Shown here in pieces: positions 48,983-61,200 of a stretch of 64,000 nt of DNA. A program made the translations under genes and the position numbers. The DNA comes from Oscheius dolichura (Eukaryota > Nematoda > Chromadorea > Rhabditida > Rhabditidae): positions 1 through 64,000 of the forward strand of contig OW051492.1 in the NCBI GenBank assembly GCA_932521035.1, in the 5' to 3' direction. The stretch's first letter is position 1, and each line of letters opens with the position of its first letter. Under the pieces are notes generated by a model. That model was given only the letters and a program-made list of their open reading frames with translations, had not been told where the DNA came from and did no database searches.

Positions 48983-51900
48983 TTGGGCTATAAAACGCTA
49001 TTCGGTCAGCGAACCCTATTCGATCTTGGATTATTCGTACTCTACTCGTCGAGCTCTACAAGAAGAGTGGTCGAACGTTCTCCAATCATTAGGCTTTTAT
49101 TCCGTACTGGCCTGTTCAAATTGCCCAAGAGATTTGTATTGGCTTACCCCCTATTTTTGGACTATAATAGTTTTTGGGCTATAAAACGCTATTCGGTCAG
49201 CGAACCCTATTCGATCTTGGATTATTCGTACTCTACTCGTCGAGCTCTACAAGAAGAGTGGTCGAACGTTCTCCAATCATTAGGCTTTTATTCCGTACTG
49301 GCCTGTTCAAATTTCCCAAGAGATTTGTATTGGCTTAAACCCTGGTTTATGATCTAGGAGCCATAACGTGGCTCAAAGGCGTCCTCCTGTGACGGGAGCT
49401 AGTTTTTTAGACTCAGCTCGATGAGGCGGTTCGAATGAGTACAAATTCGAACCTCCTACCCTCTTTTCCAAAAACTGCCCCATATTACTGTACCTTTTTC
49501 TGGATTATAATAGTTTTTGGGCTATAAAACGCTATTCGGTCAGCGAACCCTATTCGATCTTGAATTATTCGTACTCTACTCGTCGAGCTCTACAAGAAGA
49601 GTGGTCGAACGTTCTCCAATCATTAGGCTTTTATTCCGTACTGGCCTGTTCAAATTTCCCAAGAGATTTGTATTGGCTTAAACCCTGGTTTATGATCTAG
49701 GAGCCATAACGTGGCTCAAAGGCGTCCTCCTGTGACGGGAGCTAGTTTTTTAGACTCAGCTCGATGAGGCGGTTCGAATGAGTACAAATTCGAACCTCCT
49801 ACCCTCTTTTCCAAAAACTGCCCCATATTACTGTACCTTTTTCTGGATTATAATAGTTTTTGGGCTATAAAACGCTATTCGGTCAGCGAACCCTATTCGA
49901 TCTTGGATTATTCGTACTCTACTCGTCGAGCTCTACAAGAAGAGTGGTCGAACGTTCTCCAATCATTAGGCTTTTATTCCGTACTGGCCTGTTCAAATTT
50001 CCCAAGAGATTTGTATTGGCTTAAACCCTGGTTTATGATCTAGGAGCCATAACGTGGCTCAAAGGCGTCCTCCTGTGACGGGAGCTAGTTTTTTAGACTC
50101 AGCTCGATGAGGCGGTTCGAATGAGTACAAATTCGAACCTCCTACCCTCTTTTCCAAAAACTGCCCCATATTACTGTACCTTTTTCTGGATTATAATAGT
50201 TTTTGGGCTATAAAACGCTATTCGGTCAGCGAACCCTATTCGATCTTGAATTATTCGTACTCTACTCGTCGAGCTCTACAAGAAGAGTGGTCGAACGTTC
50301 TCCAATCATTAGGCTTTTATTCCGTACTGGCCTGTTCAAATTGCCCAAGAGATTTGTATTGGCTTAAACCCTGGTTTATGATCTAGGAGCCATAACGTGG
50401 CTCAAAGGCGTCCTCCTGTGACGGGAGCTAGTTTTTTAGACTCAGCTCGATGAGGCGGTTCGAATGAGTACAAATTCGAACCTCCTACCCTCTTTTCCAA
50501 AAACTGCCCCATATTACTGTACCTTTTTCTGGATTATAATAGTTTTTGGGCTATAAAACGCTATTCGGTCAGCGAACCCTATTCGATCTTGGATTATTCG
50601 TACTCTACTCGTCGAGCTCTACAAGAAGAGTGGTCGAACGTTCTCCAATCATTAGGCTTTTATTCCGTACTGGCCTGTTCAAATTGCCCAAGAGATTTGT
50701 ATTGGCTTACCCCCTATTTTTGGACTATAATAGTTTTTGGGCTATAAAACGCTATTCGGTCAGACAACCCTATTAGCTCTGTGGTTATTCGTACTCTACT
50801 CGTCGAGCTCTACAAGAAGAGTGGTCGAACGTTCTCCAATCATTAGGCTTTTATTCCGTACTGGCCTGTTCAAATTTCCCAAGAGATTTGTATTGGCTTA
50901 AACCCTGGTTTATGATCTAGGAGCCATAACGTGGCTCAAAGGCGTCCTCCTGTGACGGGAGCTAGTTTTTTAGACTCAGCTCGATGAGGCGGTTCGAATG
51001 AGTACAAATTCGAACCTCCTACCCTCTTTTCCAAAAACTGCCCCATATTACTGTACCTTTTTCTGGATTATAATAGTTTTTGGGCTATAAAACGCTATTC
51101 GGTCAGCGAACCCTATTCGATCTTGAATTATTCGTACTCTACTCGTCGAGCTCTACAAGAAGAGTGGTCGAACGTTCTCCAATCATTAGGCTTTTATTCC
51201 GTACTGGCCTGTTCAAATTGCCCAAGAGATTTGTATTGGCTTAAACCCTGGTTTATGATCTAGGAGCCATAACGTGGCTCAAAGGCGTCCTCCTGTGACG
51301 GGAGCTAGTTTTTTAGACTCAGCTCGATGAGGCGGTTCGAATGAGTACAAATTCGAACCTCCTACCCTCTTTTCCAAAAACTGCCCCATATTACTGTACC
51401 TTTTTCTGGATTATAATAGTTTTTGGGCTATAAAACGCTATTCGGTCAGCGAACCCTATTCGATCTTGGATTATTCGTACTCTACTCGTCGAGCTCTACA
51501 AGAAGAGTGGTCGAACGTTCTCCAATCATTAGGCTTTTATTCCGTACTGGCCTGTTCAAATTGCCCAAGAGATTTGTATTGGCTTACCCCCTATTTTTGG
51601 ACTATAATAGTTTTTGGGCTATAAAACGCTATTCGGTCAGACAACCCTATTAGCTCTGTGGTTATTCGTACTCTACTCGTCGAGCTCTACAAGAAGAGTG
51701 GTCGAACGTTCTCCAATCATTAGGCTTTTATTCCGTACTGGCCTGTTCAAATTTCCCAAGAGATTTGTATCGGCGTAAACTCTGGTTTATGATCTAGGAG
51801 CCATAACGTGGCTCAAAGGCGTCCTCCTGTGACGGGAGCTAGTTTTTTAGACTCAGCTCGATGAGGCGGTTCGAATGAGTACAAATTCGAACCTCCTACC

Positions 51901-52299
51901 CTCTTTTCCAAAAACTGCCCCATATTACTGTACCTTTTTCTGGATTATAATAGTTTTTGGGCTATAAAACGCTATTCGGTCAGCGAACCCTATTCGATCT
52001 TGGATTATTCGTACTCTACTCGTCGAGCTCTACAAGAAGAGTGGTCGAACGTTCTCCAATCATTAGGCTTTTATTCCGTACTGGCCTGTTCAAATTTCCC
52101 AAGAGATTTGTATTGGCTTAAACCCTGGTTTATGATCTAGGAGCCATAACGTGGCTCAAAGGCGTCCTCCTGTGACGGGAGCTAGTTTTTTAGACTCAGC
52201 TCGATGAGGCGGTTCGAATGAGTACAAATTCGAACCTCCTACCCTCTTTTCCAAAAACTGCCCCATATTACTGTACCTTTTTCTGGATTATAATAGTTT
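48983..52299 (+). repeat. 1563 + 877 + 534-bp blocks, then one L
   Basis: 48983 aS, 49174 aL1, 49517 ctL1, 49860 aL1, 50203 cgL1; 50546 aS, 50737 bL1, 51080 cgL1; 51423 aS, 51614 bL3; 51957 aL1. The unit at 51614 carries private T158C at 51771, shared only with the unit at 63319. Confidence 0.93.
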
Positions 52300-53024
52300 T
52301 TGGGCTATAAAACGCTATTCGGTCAGCGAACCCTATTCGATCTTGGATTATTCGTACTCTACTCGTCGAGCTCTACAAGAAGAGTGGTCGAACGTTCTCC
52401 AATCATTAGGCTTTTATTCCGTACTGGCCTGTTCAAATTGCCCAAGAGATTTGTATTGGCTTACCCCCTATTTTTGGACTATAATAGTTTTTGGGCTATA
52501 AAACGCTATTCGGTCAGCGAACCCTATTCGATCTTGGATTATTCGTACTCTACTCGTCGAGCTCTACAAGAAGAGTGGTCGAACGTTCTCCAATCATTAG
52601 GCTTTTATTCCGTACTGGCCTGTTCAAATTGCCCAAGAGATTTGTATTGGCTTACCCCCTATTTTTGGACTATAATAGTTTTTGGGCTATAAAACGCTAT
52701 TCGGTCAGACAACCCTATTAGCTCTGTGGTTATTCGTACTCTACTCGTCGAGCTCTACAAGAAGAGTGGTCGAACGTTCTCCAATCATTAGGCTTTTATT
52801 CCGTACTGGCCTGTTCAAATTTCCCAAGAGATTTGTATTGGCTTAAACCCTGGTTTATGATCTAGGAGCCATAACGTGGCTCAAAGGCGTCCTCCTGGGA
52901 CGGGAGCTAGTTTTTTAGACTCAGCTCGATGAGGCGGTTCGAATGAGTACAAATTCGAACCTCCTACCCTCTTTTCCAAAAACTGCCCCATATTACTGTA
53001 CCTTTTTCTGGATTATAATAGTTT
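52300..53024 (+). repeat. 725-bp block aS-aS-bL1(g217)
   Basis: Units start at 52300, 52491 and 52682. It leads into the longest stretch without S units. Confidence 0.94.
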
Positions 53025-56000
53025 TTGGGCTATAAAACGCTATTCGGTCAGCGAACCCTATTCGATCTTGGATTATTCGTACTCTACTCGTCGAGCTCTA
53101 CAAGAGGAGTGGTCGAACGTTCTCCAATCATTAGGCTTTTATTCCGTACTGGCCTGTTCAAATTTCCCAAGAGATTTGTATTGGCGTAAACCCTGGTTTA
53201 TGATCTAGGAGCCATAACGTGGCTCAAAGGCGTCCTCCTGTGACGGGAGCTAGTTTTTTAGACTCAGCTCGATGAGGCGGTTCGAATGAGTACAAATTCG
53301 AACCTCCTACCCTCTTTTCCAAAAACTGCCCCATATTACTGTACCTTTTTCTGGATTATAATAGTTTTTGGGCTATAAAACGCTATTCGGTCAGCGAACC
53401 CTATTCGATCTTGGATTATTCGTACTCTACTCGTCGAGCTCTACAAGAAGAGTGGTCGAACGTTCTCCAATCATTAGGCTTTTATTCCGTACTGGCCTGT
53501 TCAAATTTCCCAAGAGATTTGTATTGGCTTAAACCCTGGTTTATGATCTAGGAGCCATAACGTGGCTCAAAGGCGTCCTCCTGTGACGGGAGCTAGTTTT
53601 TTAGACTCAGCTCGATGAGGCGGTTCGAATGAGTACAAATTCGAACCTCCTACCCTCTTTTCCAAAAACTGCCCCATATTACTGTACCTTTTTCTGGATT
53701 ATAATAGTTTTTGGGCTATAAAACGCTATTCGGTCAGCGAACCCTATTCGATCTTGGATTATTCGTACTCTACTCGTCGAGCTCTACAAGAAGAGTGGTC
53801 GAACGTTCTCCAATCATTAGGCTTTTATTCCGTACTGGCCTGTTCAAATTTCCCAAGAGATTTGTATTGGCGTAAACCCTGGTTTATGATCTAGGAGCCA
53901 TAACGTGGCTCAAAGGCGTCCTCCTGTGACGGGAGCTAGTTTTTTAGACTCAGCTCGATGAGGCGGTTCGAATGAGTACAAATTCGAACCTCCTACCCTC
54001 TTTTCCAAAAACTGCCCCATATTACTGTACCTTTTTCTGGATTATAATAGTTTTTGGGCTATAAAACGCTATTCGGTCAGCGAACCCTATTCGATCTTGG
54101 ATTATTCGTACTCTACTCGTCGAGCTCTACAAGAAGAGTGGTCGAACGTTCTCCAATCATTAGGCTTTTATTCCGTACTGGCCTGTTCAAATTTCCCAAG
54201 AGATTTGTATTGGCGTAAACCCTGGTTTATGATCTAGGAGCCATAACGTGGCTCAAAGGCGTCCTCCTGTGACGGGAGCTAGTTTTTTAGACTCAGCTCG
54301 ATGAGGCGGTTCGAATGAGTACAAATTCGAACCTCCTACCCTCTTTTCCAAAAACTGCCCCATATTACTGTACCTTTTTCTGGATTATAATAGTTTTTGG
54401 GCTATAAAACGCTATTCGGTCAGCGAACCCTATTCGATCTTGGATTATTCGTACTCTACTCGTCGAGCTCTACAAGAAGAGTGGTCGAACGTTCTCCAAT
54501 CATTAGGCTTTTATTCCGTACTGGCCTGTTCAAATTTCCCAAGAGATTTGTATTGGCTTAAACCCTGGTTTATGATCTAGGAGCCATAACGTGGCTCAAA
54601 GGCGTCCTCCTGTGACCGGAGCTAGTTTTTTAGACTCAGCTCGATGAGGCGGTTCGAATGAGTACAAATTCGAACCTCCTACCCTCTTTTCCAAAAACTG
54701 CCCCATATTACTGTACCTTTTTCTGGATTATAATAGTTTTTGGGCTATAAAACGCTATTCGGTCAGCGAACCCTATTCGATCTTGGATTATTCGTACTCT
54801 ACTCGTCGAGCTCTACAAGAAGAGTGGTCGAACGTTCTCCAATCATTAGGCTTTTATTCCGTACTGGCCTGTTCAAATTTCCCAAGAGATTTGTATTGGC
54901 TTAAACCCTGGTTTATGATCTAGGAGCCATAACGTGGCTCAAAGGCGTCCTCCTGTGACGGGAGCTAGTTTTTTAGACTCAGCTCGATGAGGCGGTTCGA
55001 ATGAGTACAAATTCGAACCTCCTACCCTCTTTTCCAAAAACTGCCCCATATTACTGTACCTTTTTCTGGATTATAATAGTTTTTGGGCTATAAAACGCTA
55101 TTCGGTCAGCGAACCCTATTCGATCTTGGATTATTCGTACTCTACTCGTCGAGCTCTACAAGAAGAGTGGTCGAACGTTCTCCAATCATTAGGCTTTTAT
55201 TCCGTACTGGCCTGTTCAAATTTCCCAAGAGATTTGTATTGGCGTAAACCCTGGTTTATGATCTAGGAGCCATAACGTGGCTCAAAGGCGTCCTCCTGTG
55301 ACGGGAGCTAGTTTTTTAGACTCAGCTCGATGAGGCGGTTCGAATGAGTACAAATTCGAACCTCCTACCCTCTTTTCCAAAAACTGCCCCATATTACTGT
55401 ACCTTTTTCTGGATTATAATAGTTTTTGGGCTATAAAACGCTATTCGGTCAGCGAACCCTATTCGATCTTGGATTATTCGTACTCTACTCGTCGAGCTCT
55501 ACAAGAAGAGTGGTCGAACGTTCTCCAATCATTAGGCTTTTATTCCGTACTGGCCTGTTCAAATTTCCCAAGAGATTTGTATTGGCTTAAACCCTGGTTT
55601 ATGATCTAGGAGCCATAACGTGGCTCAAAGGCGTCCTCCTGTGACGGGAGCTAGTTTTTTAGACTCAGCTCGATGAGGCGGTTCGAATGAGTACAAATTC
55701 GAACCTCCTACCCTCTTTTCCAAAAACTGCCCCATATTACTGTACCTTTTTCTGGATTATAATAGTTTTTGGGCTATAAAACGCTATTCGGTCAGCGAAC
55801 CCTATTCGATCTTGGATTATTCGTACTCTACTCGTCGAGCTCTACAAGAAGAGTGGTCGAACGTTCTCCAATCATTAGGCTTTTATTCCGTACTGGCCTG
55901 TTCAAATTTCCCAAGAGATTTGTATTGGCTTAAACCCTGGTTTATGATCTAGGAGCCATAACGTGGCTCAAAGGCGTCCTCCTGTGACGGGAGCTAGTTT

Positions 56001-56111
56001 TTTAGACTCAGCTCGATGAGGCGGTTCGAATGAGTACAAATTCGAACCTCCTACCCTCTTTTCCAAAAACTGCCCCATATTACTGTACCTTTTTCTGGAT
56101 TATAATAGTTT
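53025..56111 (+). repeat. Pure-L stretch: nine consecutive 343-bp a-head units
   Basis: Unit starts and tails: 53025 L2, 53368 L1, 53711 L2, 54054 L2, 54397 L1, 54740 L1, 55083 L2, 55426 L1, 55769 L1. All have the a head and T141. a-head L2 units with T141 occur only here. The last six units form two copies of an L2-L1-L1 trimer (1029 bp). Private bases: A82G at 53106 and G221C at 54617. With the b unit at 52682 this makes ten L units in a row. Confidence 0.94.
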
Positions 56112-58247
56112 TTGGGCTATAAAACGCTATTCGGTCAGCGAACCCTATTCGATCTTGGATTATTCGTACTCTACTCGTCGAGCTCTACAAGAAGAGTGGT
56201 CGAACGTTCTCCAATCATTAGGCTTTTATTCCGTACTGGCCTGTTCAAATTGCCCAAGAGATTTGTATTGGCTTACCCCCTATTTTTGGACTATAATAGT
56301 TTTTGGGCTATAAAACGCTATTCGGTCAGCGAACCCTATTCGATCTTGGATTATTCGTACTCTACTCGTCGAGCTCTACAAGAAGAGTGGTCGAACGTTC
56401 TCCAATCATTAGGCTTTTATTCCGTACTGGCCTGTTCAAATTGCCCAAGAGATTTGTATTGGCTTACCCCCTATTTTTGGACTATAATAGTTTTTGGGCT
56501 ATAAAACGCTATTCGGTCAGACAACCCTATTAGCTCTGTGGTTATTCGTACTCTACTCGTCGAGCTCTACAAGAAGAGTGGTCGAACGTTCTCCAATCAT
56601 TAGGCTTTTATTCCGTACTGGCCTGTTCAAATTTCCCAAGAGATTTGTATTGGCTTAAACCCTGGTTTATGATCTAGGAGCCATAACGTGGCTCAAAGGC
56701 GTCCTCCTGGGACGGGAGCTAGTTTTTTAGACTCAGCTCGATGAGGCGGTTCGAATGAGTACAAATTCGAACCTCCTACCCTCTTTTCCAAAAACTGCCC
56801 CATATTACTGTACCTTTTTCTGGATTATAATAGTTTTTGGGCTATAAAACGCTATTCGGTCAGCGAACCCTATTCGATCTTGGATTATTCGTACTCTACT
56901 CGTCGAGCTCTACAAGAAGAGTGGTCGAACGTTCTCCAATCATTAGGCTTTTATTCCGTACTGGCCTGTTCAAATTTCCCAAGAGATTTGTATTGGCTTA
57001 AACCCTGGTTTATGATCTAGGAGCCATAACGTGGCTCAAAGGCGTCCTCCTGTGACGGGAGCTAGTTTTTTAGACTCAGCTCGATGAGGCGGTTCGAATG
57101 AGTACAAATTCGAACCTCCTACCCTCTTTTCCAAAAACTGCCCCATATTACTGTACCTTTTTCTGGATTATAATAGTTTTTGGGCTATAAAACGCTATTC
57201 GGTCAGCGAACCCTATTCGATCTTGAATTATTCGTACTCTACTCGTCGAGCTCTACAAGAAGAGTGGTCGAACGTTCTCCAATCATTAGGCTTTTATTCC
57301 GTACTGGCCTGTTCAAATTGCCCAAGAGATTTGTATTGGCTTAAACCCTGGTTTATGATCTAGGAGCCATAACGTGGCTCAAAGGCGTCCTCCTGTGACG
57401 GGAGCTAGTTTTTTAGACTCAGCTCGATGAGGCGGTTCGAATGAGTACAAATTCGAACCTCCTACCCTCTTTTCCAAAAACTGCCCCATATTACTGTACC
57501 TTTTTCTGGATTATAATAGTTTTTGGGCTATAAAACGCTATTCGGTCAGCGAACCCTATTCGATCTTGGATTATTCGTACTCTACTCGTCGAGCTCTACA
57601 AGAAGAGTGGTCGAACGTTCTCCAATCATTAGGCTTTTATTCCGTACTGGCCTGTTCAAATTGCCCAAGAGATTTGTATTGGCTTACCCCCTATTTTTGG
57701 ACTATAATAGTTTTTGGGCTATAAAACGCTATTCGGTCAGCGAACCCTATTCGATCTTGGATTATTCGTACTCTACTCGTCGAGCTCTACAAGAAGAGTG
57801 GTCGAACGTTCTCCAATCATTAGGCTTTTATTCCGTACTGGCCTGTTCAAATTGCCCAAGAGATTTGTATTGGCTTACCCCCTATTTTTGGACTATAATA
57901 GTTTTTGGGCTATAAAACGCTATTCGGTCAGCGAACCCTATTCGATCTTGGATTATTCGTACTCTACTCGTCGAGCTCTACAAGAAGAGTGGTCGAACGT
58001 TCTCCAATCATTAGGCTTTTATTCCGTACTGGCCTGTTCAAATTTCCCAAGAGATTTGTATTGGCTTAAACCCTGGTTTATGATCTAGGAGCCATAACGT
58101 GGCTCAAAGGCGTCCTCCTGTGACGGGAGCTAGTTTTTTAGACTCAGCTCGATGAGGCGGTTCGAATGAGTACAAATTCGAACCTCCTACCCTCTTTTCC
58201 AAAAACTGCCCCATATTACTGTACCTTTTTCTGGATTATAATAGTTT
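56112..58247 (+). repeat. Blocks aS-aS-bL1(g217)-aL1-cgL1 and aS-aS-aL1
   Basis: 56112, 56303, 56494, 56837, 57180, then 57523 aS, 57714 aS, 57905 aL1. The last is the only S-S pair in the window followed directly by an a-head T141 L1 unit; elsewhere S-S runs into a b unit or an agL2 unit. Confidence 0.93.
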
Positions 58248-61200
58248 TTGGGCTATAAAACGCTATTCGGTCAGCGAACCCTATTCGATCTTGGATTATT
58301 CGTACTCTACTCGTCGAGCTCTACAAGAAGAGTGGTCGAACGTTCTCCAATCATTAGGCTTTTATTCCGTACTGGCCTGTTCAAATTGCCCAAGAGATTT
58401 GTATTGGCTTACCCCCTATTTTTGGACTATAATAGTTTTTGGGCTATAAAACGCTATTCGGTCAGCGAACCCTATTCGATCTTGGATTATTCGTACTCTA
58501 CTCGTCGAGCTCTACAAGAAGAGTGGTCGAACGTTCTCCAATCATTAGGCTTTTATTCCGTACTGGCCTGTTCAAATTTCCCAAGAGATTTGTATTGGCT
58601 TAAACCCTGGTTTATGATCTAGGAGCCATAACGTGGCTCAAAGGCGTCCTCCTGTGACGGGAGCTAGTTTTTTAGACTCAGCTCGATGAGGCGGTTCGAA
58701 TGAGTACAAATTCGAACCTCCTACCCTCTTTTCCAAAAACTGCCCCATATTACTGTACCTTTTTCTGGATTATAATAGTTTTTGGGCTATAAAACGCTAT
58801 TCGGTCAGCGAACCCTATTCGATCTTGAATTATTCGTACTCTACTCGTCGAGCTCTACAAGAAGAGTGGTCGAACGTTCTCCAATCATTAGGCTTTTATT
58901 CCGTACTGGCCTGTTCAAATTTCCCAAGAGATTTGTATTGGCGTAAACTCTGGTTTATGATCTAGGAGCCATAACGTGGCTCAAAGGCGTCCTCCTGTGA
59001 CGGGAGCTAGTTTTTTAGACTCAGCTCGATGAGGCGGTTCGAATGAGTACAAATTCGAACCTCCTACCCTCTTTTCCAAAAACTGCCCCATATTACTGTA
59101 CCTTTTTCTGGATTATAATAGTTTTTGGGCTATAAAACGCGATTTGTTCAGCGAACCCTATTCGATCTTGGATTATTCGTACTCTACTCGTCGAGCTCTA
59201 CAAGAAGAGTGGTCGAACGTTCTCCAATCATTAGGCTTTTATTCCGTACTGGCCTGTTCAAATTTCCCAAGAGATTTGTATTGGCTTAAACCCTGGTTTA
59301 TGATCTAGGAGCCATAACGTGGCTCAAAGGCGTCCTCCTGTGACGGGAGCTAGTTTTTTAGACTCAGCTCGATGAGGCGGTTCGAATGAGTACAAATTCG
59401 AACCTCCTACCCTCTTTTCCAAAAACTGCCCCATATTACTGTACCTTTTTCTGGATTATAATAGTTTTTGGGCTATAAAACGCTATTCGGTCAGCGAACC
59501 CTATTCGATCTTGGATTATTCGTACTCTACTCGTCGAGCTCTACAAGAAGAGTGGTCGAACGTTCTCCAATCATTAGGCTTTTATTCCGTACTGGCCTGT
59601 TCAAATTTCCCAAGAGATTTGTATTGGCTTAAACCCTGGTTTATGATCTAGGAGCCATAACGTGGCTCAAAGGCGTCCTCCTGTGACGGGAGCTAGTTTT
59701 TTAGACTCAGCTCGATGAGGCGGTTCGAATGAGTACAAATTCGAACCTCCTACCCTCTTTTCCAAAAACTGCCCCATATTACTGTACCTTTTTCTGGATT
59801 ATAATAGTTTTTGGGCTATAAAACGCTATTCGGTCAGCGAACCCTATTCGATCTTGGATTATTCGTACTCTACTCGTCGAGCTCTACAAGAAGAGTGGTC
59901 GAACGTTCTCCAATCATTAGGCTTTTATTCCGTACTGGCCTGTTCAAATTGCCCAAGAGATTTGTATTGGCTTACCCCCTATTTTTGGACTATAATAGTT
60001 TTTGGGCTATAAAACGCTATTCGGTCAGCGAACCCTATTCGATCTTGGATTATTCGTACTCTACTCGTCGAGCTCTACAAGAAGAGTGGTCGAACGTTCT
60101 CCAATCATTAGGCTTTTATTCCGTACTGGCCTGTTCAAATTTCCCAAGAGATTTGTATTGGCTTAAACCCTGGTTTATGATCTAGGAGCCATAACGTGGC
60201 TCAAAGGCGTCCTCCTGTGACGGGAGCTAGTTTTTTAGACTCAGCTCGATGAGGCGGTTCGAATGAGTACAAATTCGAACCTCCTACCCTCTTTTCCAAA
60301 AACTGCCCCATATTACTGTACCTTTTTCTGGATTATAATAGTTTTTGGGCTATAAAACGCTATTCGGTCAGCGAACCCTATTCGATCTTGAATTATTCGT
60401 ACTCTACTCGTCGAGCTCTACAAGAAGAGTGGTCGAACGTTCTCCAATCATTAGGCTTTTATTCCGTACTGGCCTGTTCAAATTTCCCAAGAGATTTGTA
60501 TTGGCTTAAACCCTGGTTTATGATCTAGGAGCCATAACGTGGCTCAAAGGCGTCCTCCTGTGACGGGAGCTAGTTTTTTAGACTCAGCTCGATGAGGCGG
60601 TTCGAATGAGTACAAATTCGAACCTCCTACCCTCTTTTCCAAAAACTGCCCCATATTACTGTACCTTTTTCTGGATTATAATAGTTTTTGGGCTATAAAA
60701 CGCTATTCGGTCAGCGAACCCTATTCGATCTTGGATTATTCGTACTCTACTCGTCGAGCTCTACAAGAAGAGTGGTCGAACGTTCTCCAATCATTAGGCT
60801 TTTATTCCGTACTGGCCTGTTCAAATTTCCCAAGAGATTTGTATTGGCTTAAACCCTGGTTTATGATCTAGGAGCCATAACGTGGCTCAAAGGCGTCCTC
60901 CTGTGACGGGAGCTAGTTTTTTAGACTCAGCTCGATGAGGCGGTTCGAATGAGTACAAATTCGAACCTCCTACCCTCTTTTCCAAAAACTGCCCCATATT
61001 ACTGTACCTTTTTCTGGATTATAATAGTTTTTGGGCTATAAAACGCTATTCGGTCAGCGAACCCTATTCGATCTTGAATTATTCGTACTCTACTCGTCGA
61101 GCTCTACAAGAAGAGTGGTCGAACGTTCTCCAATCATTAGGCTTTTATTCCGTACTGGCCTGTTCAAATTGCCCAAGAGATTTGTATTGGCTTAAACCCT

